Origin: Avipropionibacterium sp050157065
Lineage (GTDB): Bacteria; Actinomycetota; Actinomycetes; Propionibacteriales; Propionibacteriaceae
NCBI GenBank assembly: GCA_050157065.1
Contig: CP189573.1
Reading direction: 5' to 3' (one strand)
DNA: 64,000 nucleotides
In this document: positions 1 through 8,800 of the stretch, piece by piece
Layout: every line of letters begins with the position of its first letter
Position numbering within the stretch: position 1 is the first letter of the stretch
Made by a program: the position numbers and the translations under genes
The notes under the pieces: model-generated
Told to the model about the DNA's origin: nothing
Database searches by the model: none
Seen by the model: the letters and a program-made list of their open reading frames with translations, nothing else

Positions 1-39
1 CACGTCGAGCGGCTGCGCCGCCAGCTCGGCCTCGACTGA
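1..39 (+). CDS. 3' end of an unidentified protein
   Basis: The first 39 bases read in frame 1 as twelve codons rich in Arg and Leu (HVERLRRQLGLD) followed by TGA. An amphipathic Arg/Leu helix before a stop fits the C-terminus of a plus-strand protein whose body lies upstream. Too little remains to name it, and an open frame this short could be chance. Confidence 0.35.
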   Translation, partial: HVERLRRQLGLD

Positions 40-96
40 CCGCATGACTTCTCGGAGCACCCGGACCATCCTGACCTCCCGGATCAGTGGGCTCGG

Positions 97-178
97 TGCC
101 GAAGGCGGGACTCGAACCCGCACACCCGAAGGCACAGGAACCTAAATCCTGCGTGTCTACCAGTTCCACCACTTCGGC
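97..178 (-). tRNA. tRNA-Leu (anticodon UAG)
   Basis: The reverse complement folds as a class II tRNA. It has an acceptor stem GCCGAAG/CTTCGGC, a D-arm with TGGTAGAC, an anticodon stem CAGGA/TCCTG enclosing TTTAGGT (anticodon UAG, reading CUA/CUG), a variable arm with the stem GCCTTCGGGTGT typical of Leu, and a T-arm GCGGGTTCGAGTCCCGC. The discriminator base is A. The genome continues CCG, so CCA is not fully encoded. It lies just downstream of dhaK on the same strand. Confidence 0.95.
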
Positions 179-191
179 GAGCGGGACAACT

Positions 192-1865
192 CTACGGGGT
201 GTGGTCGGAGAACACGTCCCGTGCCGCCTCGAGGAACAGCGCCACCGCGATCGCGCCCGGGTCGGCGGCGCCCCGTACGGACTCCCCCAGGTACGACGAC
301 CGGCCCTTGCGGGCGACCAGGTCCGACGTGCCGTCCGCGGCTCCACTGGCAGCGTGTGCGGCGGCAGCCCACACCGCCGCCTCGGAGCCGTCCCGATGAT
401 CAGCCGCGGCCACGGCTGCCGGCGCCATCGCATCGACCATGGTCCGGTCACCCGGCACGGCGCCACCGAGCTCCCGGACGGCGGTGGCCCCGTCCATCAA
501 CCCGTCGGCGATGGCCGCCCCGTCCACCGTGCCCGACAGGTTGGCCGCGATCGCGGAGAACCAGACCGCCAGCAACGGGCCGCTGCTGCCACCGATGGCG
601 GAGAACGCGTCGGCCAGCGCCAGCAGCCGGTTGCCGCCCGCCCGGTCCGCGGCGTAGTGCCGGGCCGCCGTGGCCAGGTTGTCCCCGAAGTCACCGTCGC
701 CGACCCGCCGGTCAAGGTCACCCAGGGCCGCGTGCTCGGCATCGATCACGGCCACCACCCGATCCGCCCAGGTCGACACCCGGTCGTCGACGGCAGGGTC
801 ATCGGAGCGACGCTCCCCCGTGGCGACCTCCGTGGCCCCCGACCGTGGCGCCGGTAGGGGCGCTGTCGGCGTGGTCCGCCAGGCCGGCGTCCGGGCCGGC
901 TCGTCCCACCAGCGCAGCAGTTCGTCGTCCATCGCGACCAGGGTGATCGACAGCCCACGCATGTCGAGCGAGGTGACCAGGTCGTCGACCACGGCACGGA
1001 CGACGTCCACCCCACGGTCGGCCAGCTGCGACGCGGCCTCGGCGTACGCCGCGTACAACTCCAGCGGTGTGGTGGAGCCGAGCCCGTTGATGATCAACAG
1101 CTGCCGACCGGACAGCCCTCCGCGGTCGTCGGCGATCGTGTCGAGGCAACGCCGTACCAACGCCGGCAGGCCCTCGTCGGCGACCCGGTCGGTGCCCCGC
1201 TCGCCGTGGATGCCGACCCCGAACTCGATCTCGTCGTCGGCCAGGTCGAAGGCCGATTCGCCCGTGCCGTACGAGGTGCCCGCGGCGATCGCGACCCCGA
1301 CACTGCGACTGGCGTCGACCACCCGACGGCCCAACGCCTGCAGGTCGTCGAGCAACATGCCGCCCTCCGCGGCGGCACCACAGACCTTCTCCACGACCAC
1401 GGTGGCGACGGTGCCCCGCCGGCCCGGGGTGCTGCCCCGCTCCGCCCCGGGGACGTCGTCGTCGACGACCACCGTCGCGACGTCGATCCCGGCCACCCGG
1501 CACGCCTCGGCGGCCAGTCGGAAGTTGATCACGTCGCCGGTGTAGTTCTTCACGATGTGCAGCACCCCGAGGCCGTTGTCGGCGGCCTCGGTGGCGGCCC
1601 GTACCTGCCGGGCGCTCGGGCTGGCGAACACCTCACCGGGGACGGCGACGTCCAACATCCCCTCGCCGACGAACCCGGCGTGCAGCGGCTCGTGGCCCGA
1701 TCCGCCACCCGACACCAGCCCGACCTTCTCGGTGGCCGGAGTCGCCCGGGCGACGTAGCGCGGCTCGGCGTGCAGGGTCACCAGATCGGCATGGACGGCA
1801 CAGAATCCGGCGACACCGCGCGCGATGGCCTCGGCATTGTCGGCGACGAAATGGCGACCTGACAT
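192..1865 (-). CDS. dhaK: dihydroxyacetone kinase, DhaK-DhaL fusion
   Basis: A single-chain, ATP-dependent kinase (about 557 residues) that phosphorylates dihydroxyacetone to DHAP in the cytoplasm. The N-terminal DhaK domain (about 1-330) has the GGGSGHEP loop at 53-60 and the substrate-binding histidine in GIHGERG at about 220, where the Citrobacter enzyme forms its hemiaminal. A proline/serine linker leads to the DhaL domain (about 365-557). DhaL carries LDRRVGDGDFGDN near 384-396, whose aspartates hold the Mg-ATP, plus GGSSGP and a terminal DPGA loop. The length matches the 552-residue Citrobacter type rather than PTS-dependent three-subunit kinases. An ATG at 1865 is chosen because GGGAGG lies just upstream; an open frame extends further but has no other signal. 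It sits 13 bases after folA, so it is probably the last gene of the rph operon. No glycerol genes are adjacent. Confidence 0.9.
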   Translation of the reverse strand: MSGRHFVADNAEAIARGVAGFCAVHADLVTLHAEPRYVARATPATEKVGLVSGGGSGHEPLHAGFVGEGMLDVAVPGEVFASPSARQVRAATEAADNGLGVLHIVKNYTGDVINFRLAAEACRVAGIDVATVVVDDDVPGAERGSTPGRRGTVATVVVEKVCGAAAEGGMLLDDLQALGRRVVDASRSVGVAIAAGTSYGTGESAFDLADDEIEFGVGIHGERGTDRVADEGLPALVRRCLDTIADDRGGLSGRQLLIINGLGSTTPLELYAAYAEAASQLADRGVDVVRAVVDDLVTSLDMRGLSITLVAMDDELLRWWDEPARTPAWRTTPTAPLPAPRSGATEVATGERRSDDPAVDDRVSTWADRVVAVIDAEHAALGDLDRRVGDGDFGDNLATAARHYAADRAGGNRLLALADAFSAIGGSSGPLLAVWFSAIAANLSGTVDGAAIADGLMDGATAVRELGGAVPGDRTMVDAMAPAAVAAADHRDGSEAAVWAAAAHAASGAADGTSDLVARKGRSSYLGESVRGAADPGAIAVALFLEAARDVFSDHTP

Positions 1866-1878
1866 CTGGACCTCCCGG

Positions 1879-2433
1879 CTACGTGGTTGCGGGCCAGTCT
1901 GGCCCATCGACGGCGACCCGCCGGTAGGTGACCCAGCTGAAGCCGTCGGACGGACGTCGGTCGACCTCACGCCACTGCTGGGGGTCGATCTCGGGGAAGG
2001 TCACGTCGCCGGGCAGCCGCAGCGGCACCTCGGTGATCTCGAGTCGGGTGGTCACCGGCATCGCCAGGCGGTAGACCTCGCCGCCGCCGAGGATCCCGAT
2101 CCCTGACTCGGGCCACGTGGTCGCGGCGAGGGCCAGCGCGGCGTCGAGGCCGTCAACCACCCGTACGGCCTCCGCCCCCTTGCCATGGGCGCGCCAGCCG
2201 CTGTCGCGGGTGAGCACGATCGTGTGCCGTCCCGGCAGTGCCCGCCCGATCGCGTCGTAGGTCCGCCGCCCCATGATCATCACGTGACCGCGGGTCAGCT
2301 GCTTGAACCGGGCGAAGTCGGCCGGGTCCGACCACGGTTGGTCCCCGTCGGCGCCGATCACCCCGTCGGTCAGCACGGCCGCGATCGCGACGACCTCACC
2401 GGGGCCGATGGGCGTGAACGACAACTCTTCCAT
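1879..2433 (-). CDS. folA: dihydrofolate reductase
   Basis: Reduces dihydrofolate to tetrahydrofolate with NADPH, regenerating the cofactor consumed by the thyA product encoded just upstream. Family hallmarks are AAVLTDGVIG near the N-terminus, the active-site segment PWSDPADFARFK with the proton-relay Asp at about 39, the NADPH-binding MGRRTYDAIGRALPGR block, and the GILGGGEVY loop. It is about 184 residues, slightly longer than the 160-residue E. coli enzyme because of an N-terminal extension. A TTG two codons upstream (2439) is an alternative start; neither has a strong Shine-Dalgarno. The 27-base gap to thyA implies one transcript. Confidence 0.95.
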   Translation of the reverse strand: MEELSFTPIGPGEVVAIAAVLTDGVIGADGDQPWSDPADFARFKQLTRGHVMIMGRRTYDAIGRALPGRHTIVLTRDSGWRAHGKGAEAVRVVDGLDAALALAATTWPESGIGILGGGEVYRLAMPVTTRLEITEVPLRLPGDVTFPEIDPQQWREVDRRPSDGFSWVTYRRVAVDGPDWPATT

Positions 2434-2460
2434 GATCAACTCTGGCTGACGGTGGGCCGG

Positions 2461-3255
2461 TCAGACCGCGATCGGGGCCTTGATTCCCTTGTGGTGCTGG
2501 TAGTCCAGCACCTCGATGTCCGCCAGCCCGAAGCCGTCGATGTCGGTGATCGCCGGGTTGAGGTGCAACCTCGACAACGGCAGCGGGTCGCGCTTCAGCT
2601 GCCGCTCGGCCTGCTCCAGGTGGTTGAGGTAGAGGTGGGCGTCGCCGAGAGTGTGGACGAAGTCGCCCACCTGCAGGTCACACACCTGGGCGACCATGTG
2701 GGTCAGCAGGGCGTACGAGGCGATGTTGAACGGCACCCCGAGGAAGACGTCGGCCGACCGTTGGTACAGCTGGCACGACAACCGCCCCTCGGCCACGTAG
2801 AACTGGAAGAAGGTGTGGCACGGCGGCAACGCCATGTCGTCCAGTTGTGCCACGTTCCAGGCGCTGACCAGATGGCGGCGCGAATCCGGGTTGTGCCTGA
2901 TCGAGTCGATCACCGCGGCGATCTGGTCGATGTGGCGGCCGTCGGGAGCCGGCCAGGACCGCCACTGGTAGCCGTACACCGGCCCGAGCCCGCCCCGCTC
3001 GTCGGCCCACTCGTCCCAGATCGTGATGCCGTTCTCGTGCAGCCAGGACACGTCGGTGTCACCGCGGAGGAACCACAACAGTTCCCCGACGACCGACTTC
3101 ACGTGGATCCGCTTGGTGGTGACCAACGGGAAACCCTCCCGCAGGTCGAACCGCATCTGGTGTCCGAAGACGCTGCGGGTGCCGGTGCCCGTACGGTCCC
3201 CGCGGTCGACGCCCTCGTCGAGGATGCGTTGCAGCAGATCCAGATAGATCCTCAT
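2461..3255 (-). CDS. thyA: thymidylate synthase
   Basis: Converts dUMP to dTMP using methylene-tetrahydrofolate. At 264 residues it has exactly the E. coli length, with no insertions. The catalytic cysteine is Cys146 in LPPCHTFFQF. The folate/dUMP signatures DRTGTGT, the RRH phosphate-binding segment, QRSADVFLGVPFNIASYA and the C-terminal IKAPIAV are intact. Its ATG overlaps the rdgB stop by four bases (ATGA), showing translational coupling within rph-rdgB-thyA-folA. Confidence 0.98.
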   Translation of the reverse strand: MRIYLDLLQRILDEGVDRGDRTGTGTRSVFGHQMRFDLREGFPLVTTKRIHVKSVVGELLWFLRGDTDVSWLHENGITIWDEWADERGGLGPVYGYQWRSWPAPDGRHIDQIAAVIDSIRHNPDSRRHLVSAWNVAQLDDMALPPCHTFFQFYVAEGRLSCQLYQRSADVFLGVPFNIASYALLTHMVAQVCDLQVGDFVHTLGDAHLYLNHLEQAERQLKRDPLPLSRLHLNPAITDIDGFGLADIEVLDYQHHKGIKAPIAV

Positions 3256-3890
3256 GCCTGTCCCTCCGAATGCTCACCCGTCATGGCCTCGACCACCACC
3301 GGTACGATCTCACGAACCGCCTTGCCACGATGGGACATCTGGTCCTTGCGTTCCGGGGACAGCTCGGCCGTGGTGACGGTCTCGCCGGCGGGCCGGAACA
3401 GCGGGTCGTACCCGAAACCGCCACGGCCGGCGGGCTCGGTCACCACCGCCCCCTCCATGGTCCCCTCGCGCACAACCGGCTCGGCCCCCGGCCGGACGAA
3501 GGCCATCGCACACCGGAACCTGGCGGTCCGCCGCTCGTCGGGGACGTCGGCGAGCTGCCGCAGCAGCAGGGCGTTGTTGGCGGCATCGTCGCCCTCGGGA
3601 CCGGCCCACCGGGCCGAGCGGACACCGGGCATCCGGTTCAGCACGTCGACCTCGATGCCGGAGTCGTCGGCCAGGGCCGGCAGCCCGGTCGCGGCCGTAC
3701 AGGCGGTCGCCTTGAGGATCGCGTTGCCGGCGAACGTCGACTCGGTCTCCGCCGGCTCGGGGTAGTGGGCGACGTCGGCCAGCCCGAGCACCCTCACACC
3801 GGGGGCGGCGGCGGCCATCACGCGCCGCAGCTCGATCAACTTCTTGGCGTTGTGGGTGGCCAGCACCACCGTCGGCTGCTCCGCGGTCAC
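3252..3890 (-). CDS. rdgB: non-canonical purine NTP pyrophosphatase (RdgB/HAM1)
   Basis: Hydrolyses dITP, dXTP and related nucleotides to monophosphates, keeping deaminated purines out of DNA. Family motifs are ATHNAKKL near residue 11 (the substrate/metal loop), LPALADDSGIEVDVL with the catalytic acidic pair, PGVRSARWAG, and GGFGYDPLF. About 212 residues, normal for the family. The GTG at 3890 is chosen over an upstream in-frame start because it overlaps the rph stop as GTGA, and the residues before it do not resemble the family. The order rph-rdgB is conserved in actinobacteria. Confidence 0.95.
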   Translation of the reverse strand: MTAEQPTVVLATHNAKKLIELRRVMAAAAPGVRVLGLADVAHYPEPAETESTFAGNAILKATACTAATGLPALADDSGIEVDVLNRMPGVRSARWAGPEGDDAANNALLLRQLADVPDERRTARFRCAMAFVRPGAEPVVREGTMEGAVVTEPAGRGGFGYDPLFRPAGETVTTAELSPERKDQMSHRGKAVREIVPVVVEAMTGEHSEGQA

Positions 3891-4645
3891 GCCCCGATCG
3901 CCGCCTGCTGGAGCTCGGTCAACCGGGCGCAACCGGCCGCGCCCAGGTCGAGCAGCCCGTCCAGGGTGGCGCGGTCGAACCGGGCCCCCTCGGCCGTCCC
4001 CTGCACCTCGACGAAGGTGCCGTCACCGGCGCAGACCACGTTCACGTCGGAGCCGGCCGCCGAGTCCTCCTCGTAGGCGAGGTCGAGCATCGGCCGACCC
4101 GCGACGACGCCGACCGACACCGCCGCCACCGACCCGGTCAACGGCTCGCCCGCCAACGCGTTCTTGCCCCGCAGGTGCTCCACCGCGTCGTGCAACGCCA
4201 CGTACGCGCCGGTGATCGCCGCGGTCCGGGTACCACCGTCGGCCTGCAGCACGTCGCAGTCGAGCTGGATCGTGTTCTCGCCGAGCGCGGTGTAGTCGAT
4301 CACGGCGCGCAGGCTGCGACCGATCAGCCGGGAGATCTCGTGGGTCCGGCCGCCGACCCGGCCCTTGATCGACTCGCGGTCCGACCGGGTGTGGGTCGCC
4401 CGCGGCAACATCGCGTACTCGGCGGTCACCCACCCCAGGCCCGAACCCTTGCGCCACCGCGGGACGCCCTCGCTGACACTGGCCGCGACCAACACCCGGG
4501 TCCGCCCGAACTCGACGAGCACCGAACCCTCGGCGTGGTCCAGCCAGTTGCGGGTGAACCGTACGTCTCGCAGTTGGTCGTCGGCGCGGCCGTCGATCCG
4601 GGAACCATCGGGGCGTACGGCGGTCTGCTCGGGGCTCGGAGTCAT
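3887..4645 (-). CDS. rph: ribonuclease PH
   Basis: A phosphorolytic 3'-5' exoribonuclease trimming tRNA 3' ends in the cytoplasm; the family forms a hexameric ring. About 252 residues. Conserved blocks are GSVLVEFGRTRVLV, GWVTAEYAMLPRATHTR, the phosphate-binding segment GRTHEISRLIGRSLR, and the DCDVLQADGGTRTAAITGAY core. The ATG at 4645 is preceded seven bases away by TAGGGT on the minus strand, so it is probably leaderless; the open frame continues 13 codons upstream but has no signal there. It heads the operon rph-rdgB-thyA-folA-dhaK. Confidence 0.95.
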   Translation of the reverse strand: MTPSPEQTAVRPDGSRIDGRADDQLRDVRFTRNWLDHAEGSVLVEFGRTRVLVAASVSEGVPRWRKGSGLGWVTAEYAMLPRATHTRSDRESIKGRVGGRTHEISRLIGRSLRAVIDYTALGENTIQLDCDVLQADGGTRTAAITGAYVALHDAVEHLRGKNALAGEPLTGSVAAVSVGVVAGRPMLDLAYEEDSAAGSDVNVVCAGDGTFVEVQGTAEGARFDRATLDGLLDLGAAGCARLTELQQAAIGA

Positions 4646-4652
4646 GCTCCGA

Positions 4653-4658
4653 ACCCTA
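4653..4658 (-). promoter_or_regulatory. leaderless -10 box for rph
   Basis: TAGGGT on the minus strand lies seven bases before the rph ATG, so transcription should start at or next to the start codon. No purine-rich ribosome site intervenes. The same geometry recurs before many genes in this window. Confidence 0.5.
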
Positions 4659-4731
4659 TCCGTCCGCCCGTGCCGGACCACCATCGTGGTGGGTGGTGAT
4701 CGCGGTGCCCGGTGATCGCGATGCCCGGTGA

Positions 4732-5841
4732 TCAGCGGGCCAGCGCCTCCCGCAGGGCGGGCTCGATGCTGTCGGCCAACTGGACGAAGCCGAGGTCACT
4801 GGGGTGCACCCCGTCGACGGTCCCCTCGGCGATGTCGAGGTCGCCCTGGTCGAGGAAGTGGACGTGACGGTCACCGGCGGCCCGGTGCCGTTCGACGATC
4901 TCGCGCTGGATGTCGCGGCGTGCCATCCGGGCCTGCCGGTGTCGTTCGGCGTGCGCCTCCCGGTGGAACGCGGGCTTGGAGACGACCAGGATCGGGGTCT
5001 CGGGGTGCCGTTCACGCAGGATCGGGATGAAGTCGGTCAACGTGGTCCGCAGGTCCTCGGCCTCAGCCACGTTGGTCTCGTAGTCGAGGACGAAGCAGGC
5101 GACGTCGTCCAACTGCGCGAGGGTGCGGGCCACCTCGGGTTCACCCTTGCCGTTGCCGGAGAAGCCGAGGTTGAGCACCTCCTGGCCGAGCCGACGCGAC
5201 ACGATGCCGGGCCACGCCATGCCCGGTCGGGTCGCACAGCCGCCTTGGGTGATCGAGGTGCCGTACACGACGATCCGTCCCGGAGCGGTGAACGGCGGCG
5301 GTGCGGCCACCTGCGCGCCGGGGTCGACGCCGATCAGTACCTCCCGCACGCCCTGGTAGAGCGGCAGGTTGAGCGTGACCGTACGCATCTCGCTCGCGTC
5401 GACGTCGAACACGATCGCGGTGTAGTCGGAGCTGTCCAGCACCGGCCGGGCCGTCCCCCAGTACCGCTGCGCACCCCACTCGCCGACGTACGCGTCGACG
5501 CCGCACTGCCCGGTCGCCGGCATGTGGTTCATGTTGGGCGGGCCGGCCAGCTCGACCTTGACCGCGAGCACCGCGGAGTCGGTACGGAACCGCAGCTGGC
5601 CGCCGGCGGTGGCGTCGGCGAGCCGGTCGACCGCCTCGGGCAGTGGCCAGTCGGGGTTCACCGGGAGCCGGCGGTAGATGCCCTCGGTCGCGTACCAGCC
5701 GAGGCCGTCGACCTCGAACGGCGCGTTCCGTGGGGACAGCCAGGCCAGCTCCCGCTCCGACCCCGGCGCCGCCGCCATGTACGGGTCGAGTTCGTTGGCG
5801 TTGATGGCGCGGGCGGTCCCGGCATCGACGGATGACGTCAT
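4732..5841 (-). CDS. SGNH/GDSL-type esterase with N-terminal GxDLY-like domain
   Basis: A serine esterase/lipase-fold protein of about 369 residues, probably removing acyl groups from a carbohydrate. The N-terminal half (about 45-185) resembles the GxDLY beta domain that precedes this hydrolase subtype (GLGWYATEGIYRRLP; LPLYQGVREVLIGVD). The hydrolase domain has the nucleophile block YGTSITQGG (Ser at about 196), the oxyanion Asn in GFSGNGKGE (about 230) and the DGVHPSD Asp-His pair (343/346). There is no signal peptide, so it should act inside the cell. The ATG at 5841 has GAGGAG about ten bases upstream; a longer open frame to 6240 lies inside the lyase gene and is rejected. It follows the exported lyase by 20 bases and is probably co-transcribed. 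The substrate is unknown. Confidence 0.85.
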   Translation of the reverse strand: MTSSVDAGTARAINANELDPYMAAAPGSERELAWLSPRNAPFEVDGLGWYATEGIYRRLPVNPDWPLPEAVDRLADATAGGQLRFRTDSAVLAVKVELAGPPNMNHMPATGQCGVDAYVGEWGAQRYWGTARPVLDSSDYTAIVFDVDASEMRTVTLNLPLYQGVREVLIGVDPGAQVAAPPPFTAPGRIVVYGTSITQGGCATRPGMAWPGIVSRRLGQEVLNLGFSGNGKGEPEVARTLAQLDDVACFVLDYETNVAEAEDLRTTLTDFIPILRERHPETPILVVSKPAFHREAHAERHRQARMARRDIQREIVERHRAAGDRHVHFLDQGDLDIAEGTVDGVHPSDLGFVQLADSIEPALREALAR

Positions 5842-5861
5842 GGTGTGGATACTCCTCAGGG

Positions 5862-8800
5862 TCAGCGGTTCAGCACGATATCGGTACGGCCGGCGGGAAC
5901 GTCCACCACGATCGAGAGCGGGTCGCGGCCGTTCCGGACCGGGCGGCCATCGGCCGACCGCACCCGTCGACCGATCCGCAACTCGATGCTGCCGGCCACG
6001 TCCGCCGTCACCTCGACCGCCACCTGGCCGGCTTCGCTCGCATCGACGGCGAGATCGACGGGTGCACTGGTCGAGGCCAGCACCACCCCGCCCACCTCGA
6101 CCCGGGTGACCCGCATCGCCCCGATCCGGTGCAGGGCCGCCGCGCCACGGCCGCGGCCGACCTGCACGACCGCCACCTCGGCGTCGGTTCTCAGACTCTT
6201 CAACTGCTTGATGCCTGACCCTTCGCCTGCGACCGCCCACTCACTCGTCCAGCCCACGTCCCCGGCGGTCGAGAAGGTGGCTGTCCGGACCTCGGTGTCG
6301 GCCACGGTGTGGATCCCGGAGATGCCCTCCCCCGTCAGGTGCTCGGCGGTGAGGCCGTTGTCCTGCTGCCGATCGGCCCGTTCGGCGGGGACGACCCGCA
6401 GTGACTGCACCGCCACCGCCGTACCGCCGGTCGACCCCGGCTCGGTCCGGTAGCGCAACCGGTGCTCGCCCGCGGTCAGCTCGATCGTGCCGTGGCGGAA
6501 CGCCGGGCCGGGCACCAGGGCGAAGAAGCCCGGGTCGTACGACCCACCCAACGGCTGGCCGTCGACCAGTAGGGACGGGTGCCCGTACCCGAAGCCGGTC
6601 ATGAAGACCGAGTCGACGACGTAGCTCCCGTCAGCAGGTACGTTCACCGCGAGCTCGAGGTTGCCGTCCTCACTGCGCAGCATCGTGACGCCGGCGTGCT
6701 GGATGAACGTGGCCGGGGTCACCAGCCGGTCCTGCATCGCCGAAGCCGACAGGTAGGCCCCGTCGTGTACCGCAGACACCTCGATCGTGGTGATGCGGGT
6801 TGCCGAGGTGACCGGGATCTCGCCGCCGATCTGCAACAGCTGCCCGTACTGCTCGGCACCTTCGTACTGCACGAAACCGATCGTCTGGTCCGCCCCGTCA
6901 CTGGAGTGCCCCCACAGTTCGCCGGCCCCGTTGTGGGCGTGGAACGCGGTCCCGGTCACCCGGTCGCCGCGCTCGACCGGCGCGCCTCCCACGTGCTGCT
7001 GGTAGAGCGGCCCCTGGAGCAGTTGGAAGGTCAACCGGCGCGCCTCGTCGGACGTGATCTTGTCGAGCAGCACGAACCGGTTGGGCCCGATCCGCATCAC
7101 GTGCCGGTCGAACTGTGACAGGGCGGGACGGACGTACGCCCCGGCCGCACGGCCGCGGACATGGTCGAAGCCACTGCCGAGGAAGGCCCGGTCGAGCAGG
7201 CCCTGTCCCATCTGGGTCTGCCCTTCACCGTCCACCAGCACCGTGCTGTGCCCGTCGCGGGCACTGAACATCGCCGTGGGACCGTCGGTGCCGAGGTCGC
7301 GGTAACCGGGGTCCCGGCCCAACCAGGCACCGCCGATGGCCAGTTGGAAACTGTTCTGGTCGTAGTGGTTGTGGCCGTACGTCGAATCGACGGCACGGAA
7401 GGAGAGCAGCGCGTCCTCGTCGGTGAAGCCGTTGCGCAGGTGCGCCTCGCCCACCAGGGGCAGCGCCGCCGACGGTGCCAGCTCCGTCGGGGCGGTCACC
7501 ACGGCATCGTCGGCGTACCAGTAGATCTTGTCCATCGGGTCCCAGTGGGTGTCCTCGAACTCGACCTCCCGGAGCAACCAGCCCGCGTACCCGTTGTCGA
7601 GGAACCGGTTGAGGTAGTGCATCGTCGTGCCGAGGAAGCCACGGGCGAGTACGTCGGAGAACGCGGCACACCCCGCCCCCGGCGCCATCGAGTGCAGCAT
7701 CCACCGCCACACGTCGTCGGCCAGGAACCGGTGCCGCGACAGCGACGTGTCGCCGGTGACGCGCTCCATCGCTGCCAGCGACCGGGTCATCGGGTTGGCC
7801 GAGTAGGCGGTGTAGAGGAAGCCTTCGTTCTGCCCCGACTCGACGCGGAAGTCCAGCCATGCGCGGAACATGTCCTCGGCCCGGGTCAGGTAGCGGTCGG
7901 CCCGGTCGTCCTCGCCGAGCAGCACCAGGCCGCCCATGGCGAGCGTCGGCGCGGTACCGCCGATCTGTCCGCCACCCGGGACCCCGTCGGCGAAGATCAG
8001 GTCAAGGCCACGACCGGCAAGGGTCTCGACCACCTGGGCCCGTTCGGTGTCGGTCAGTGCCTCGTGGATCTGGTCGTACGCCGTCGCGACGGCCTGGGTG
8101 ACGTACCCGGTGAACTGGTCGGGCCCGACCCCGAACTGTGGGTCGGCCCAGGCGTCCCACCCGGCCAACGTGGTCACGTACGCGGAGATCTTGTCGGCGA
8201 AGTCGGCCCGACCGGTCAACGTGTAGGCACAGGCCAAGGTGTCGAGCCGCGTGCGCACCGCCAACCCCAGGGCGGCCCAGTAGGGGTACTTGCCGGTGAA
8301 GCCTGGGGGTGGTGGCATCGGGGCGGGCTGCGTCGGGGGCGCCGGATAGGTCACCTCGTGGCCGTTGTAGTACCGCAGCGTGATCGACGTCTCGGCCACG
8401 AAGCCCTCGGCCTTCGTGATCACCGCCGTTGCCAGTTGCTGTCCCACCAGGCCGAGGGCGTTGGGTTCGGTGCGGTTGACGAGTTGGCGCAGCCTGGGCA
8501 CGTCGTCGGGGCCCAGGTTGTAGCGCGGGTGGCCGGTCACCTGGATCGGGTGCTCCCGTACCGGCTCGGCCGTCACCTCGGTGATCACGACGTCGTCGTA
8601 CCAGACCTCGGTCGGCGCCGTCGTGGAGTAGAGCATCACGCTGGCGGTCACCGCACCGACGGGTGCCGTGGCCACCGTCGACAGCGAGTACCACTGATCA
8701 CTGCGGCGTCCCGGTGAACAGAAATAGGCCGCCAGCCGGGTGTTGCCGGCGTCCCAGAACTCCAACCCGAGCACGGGACCGCCTTGTGCGGCGCGGGTCT

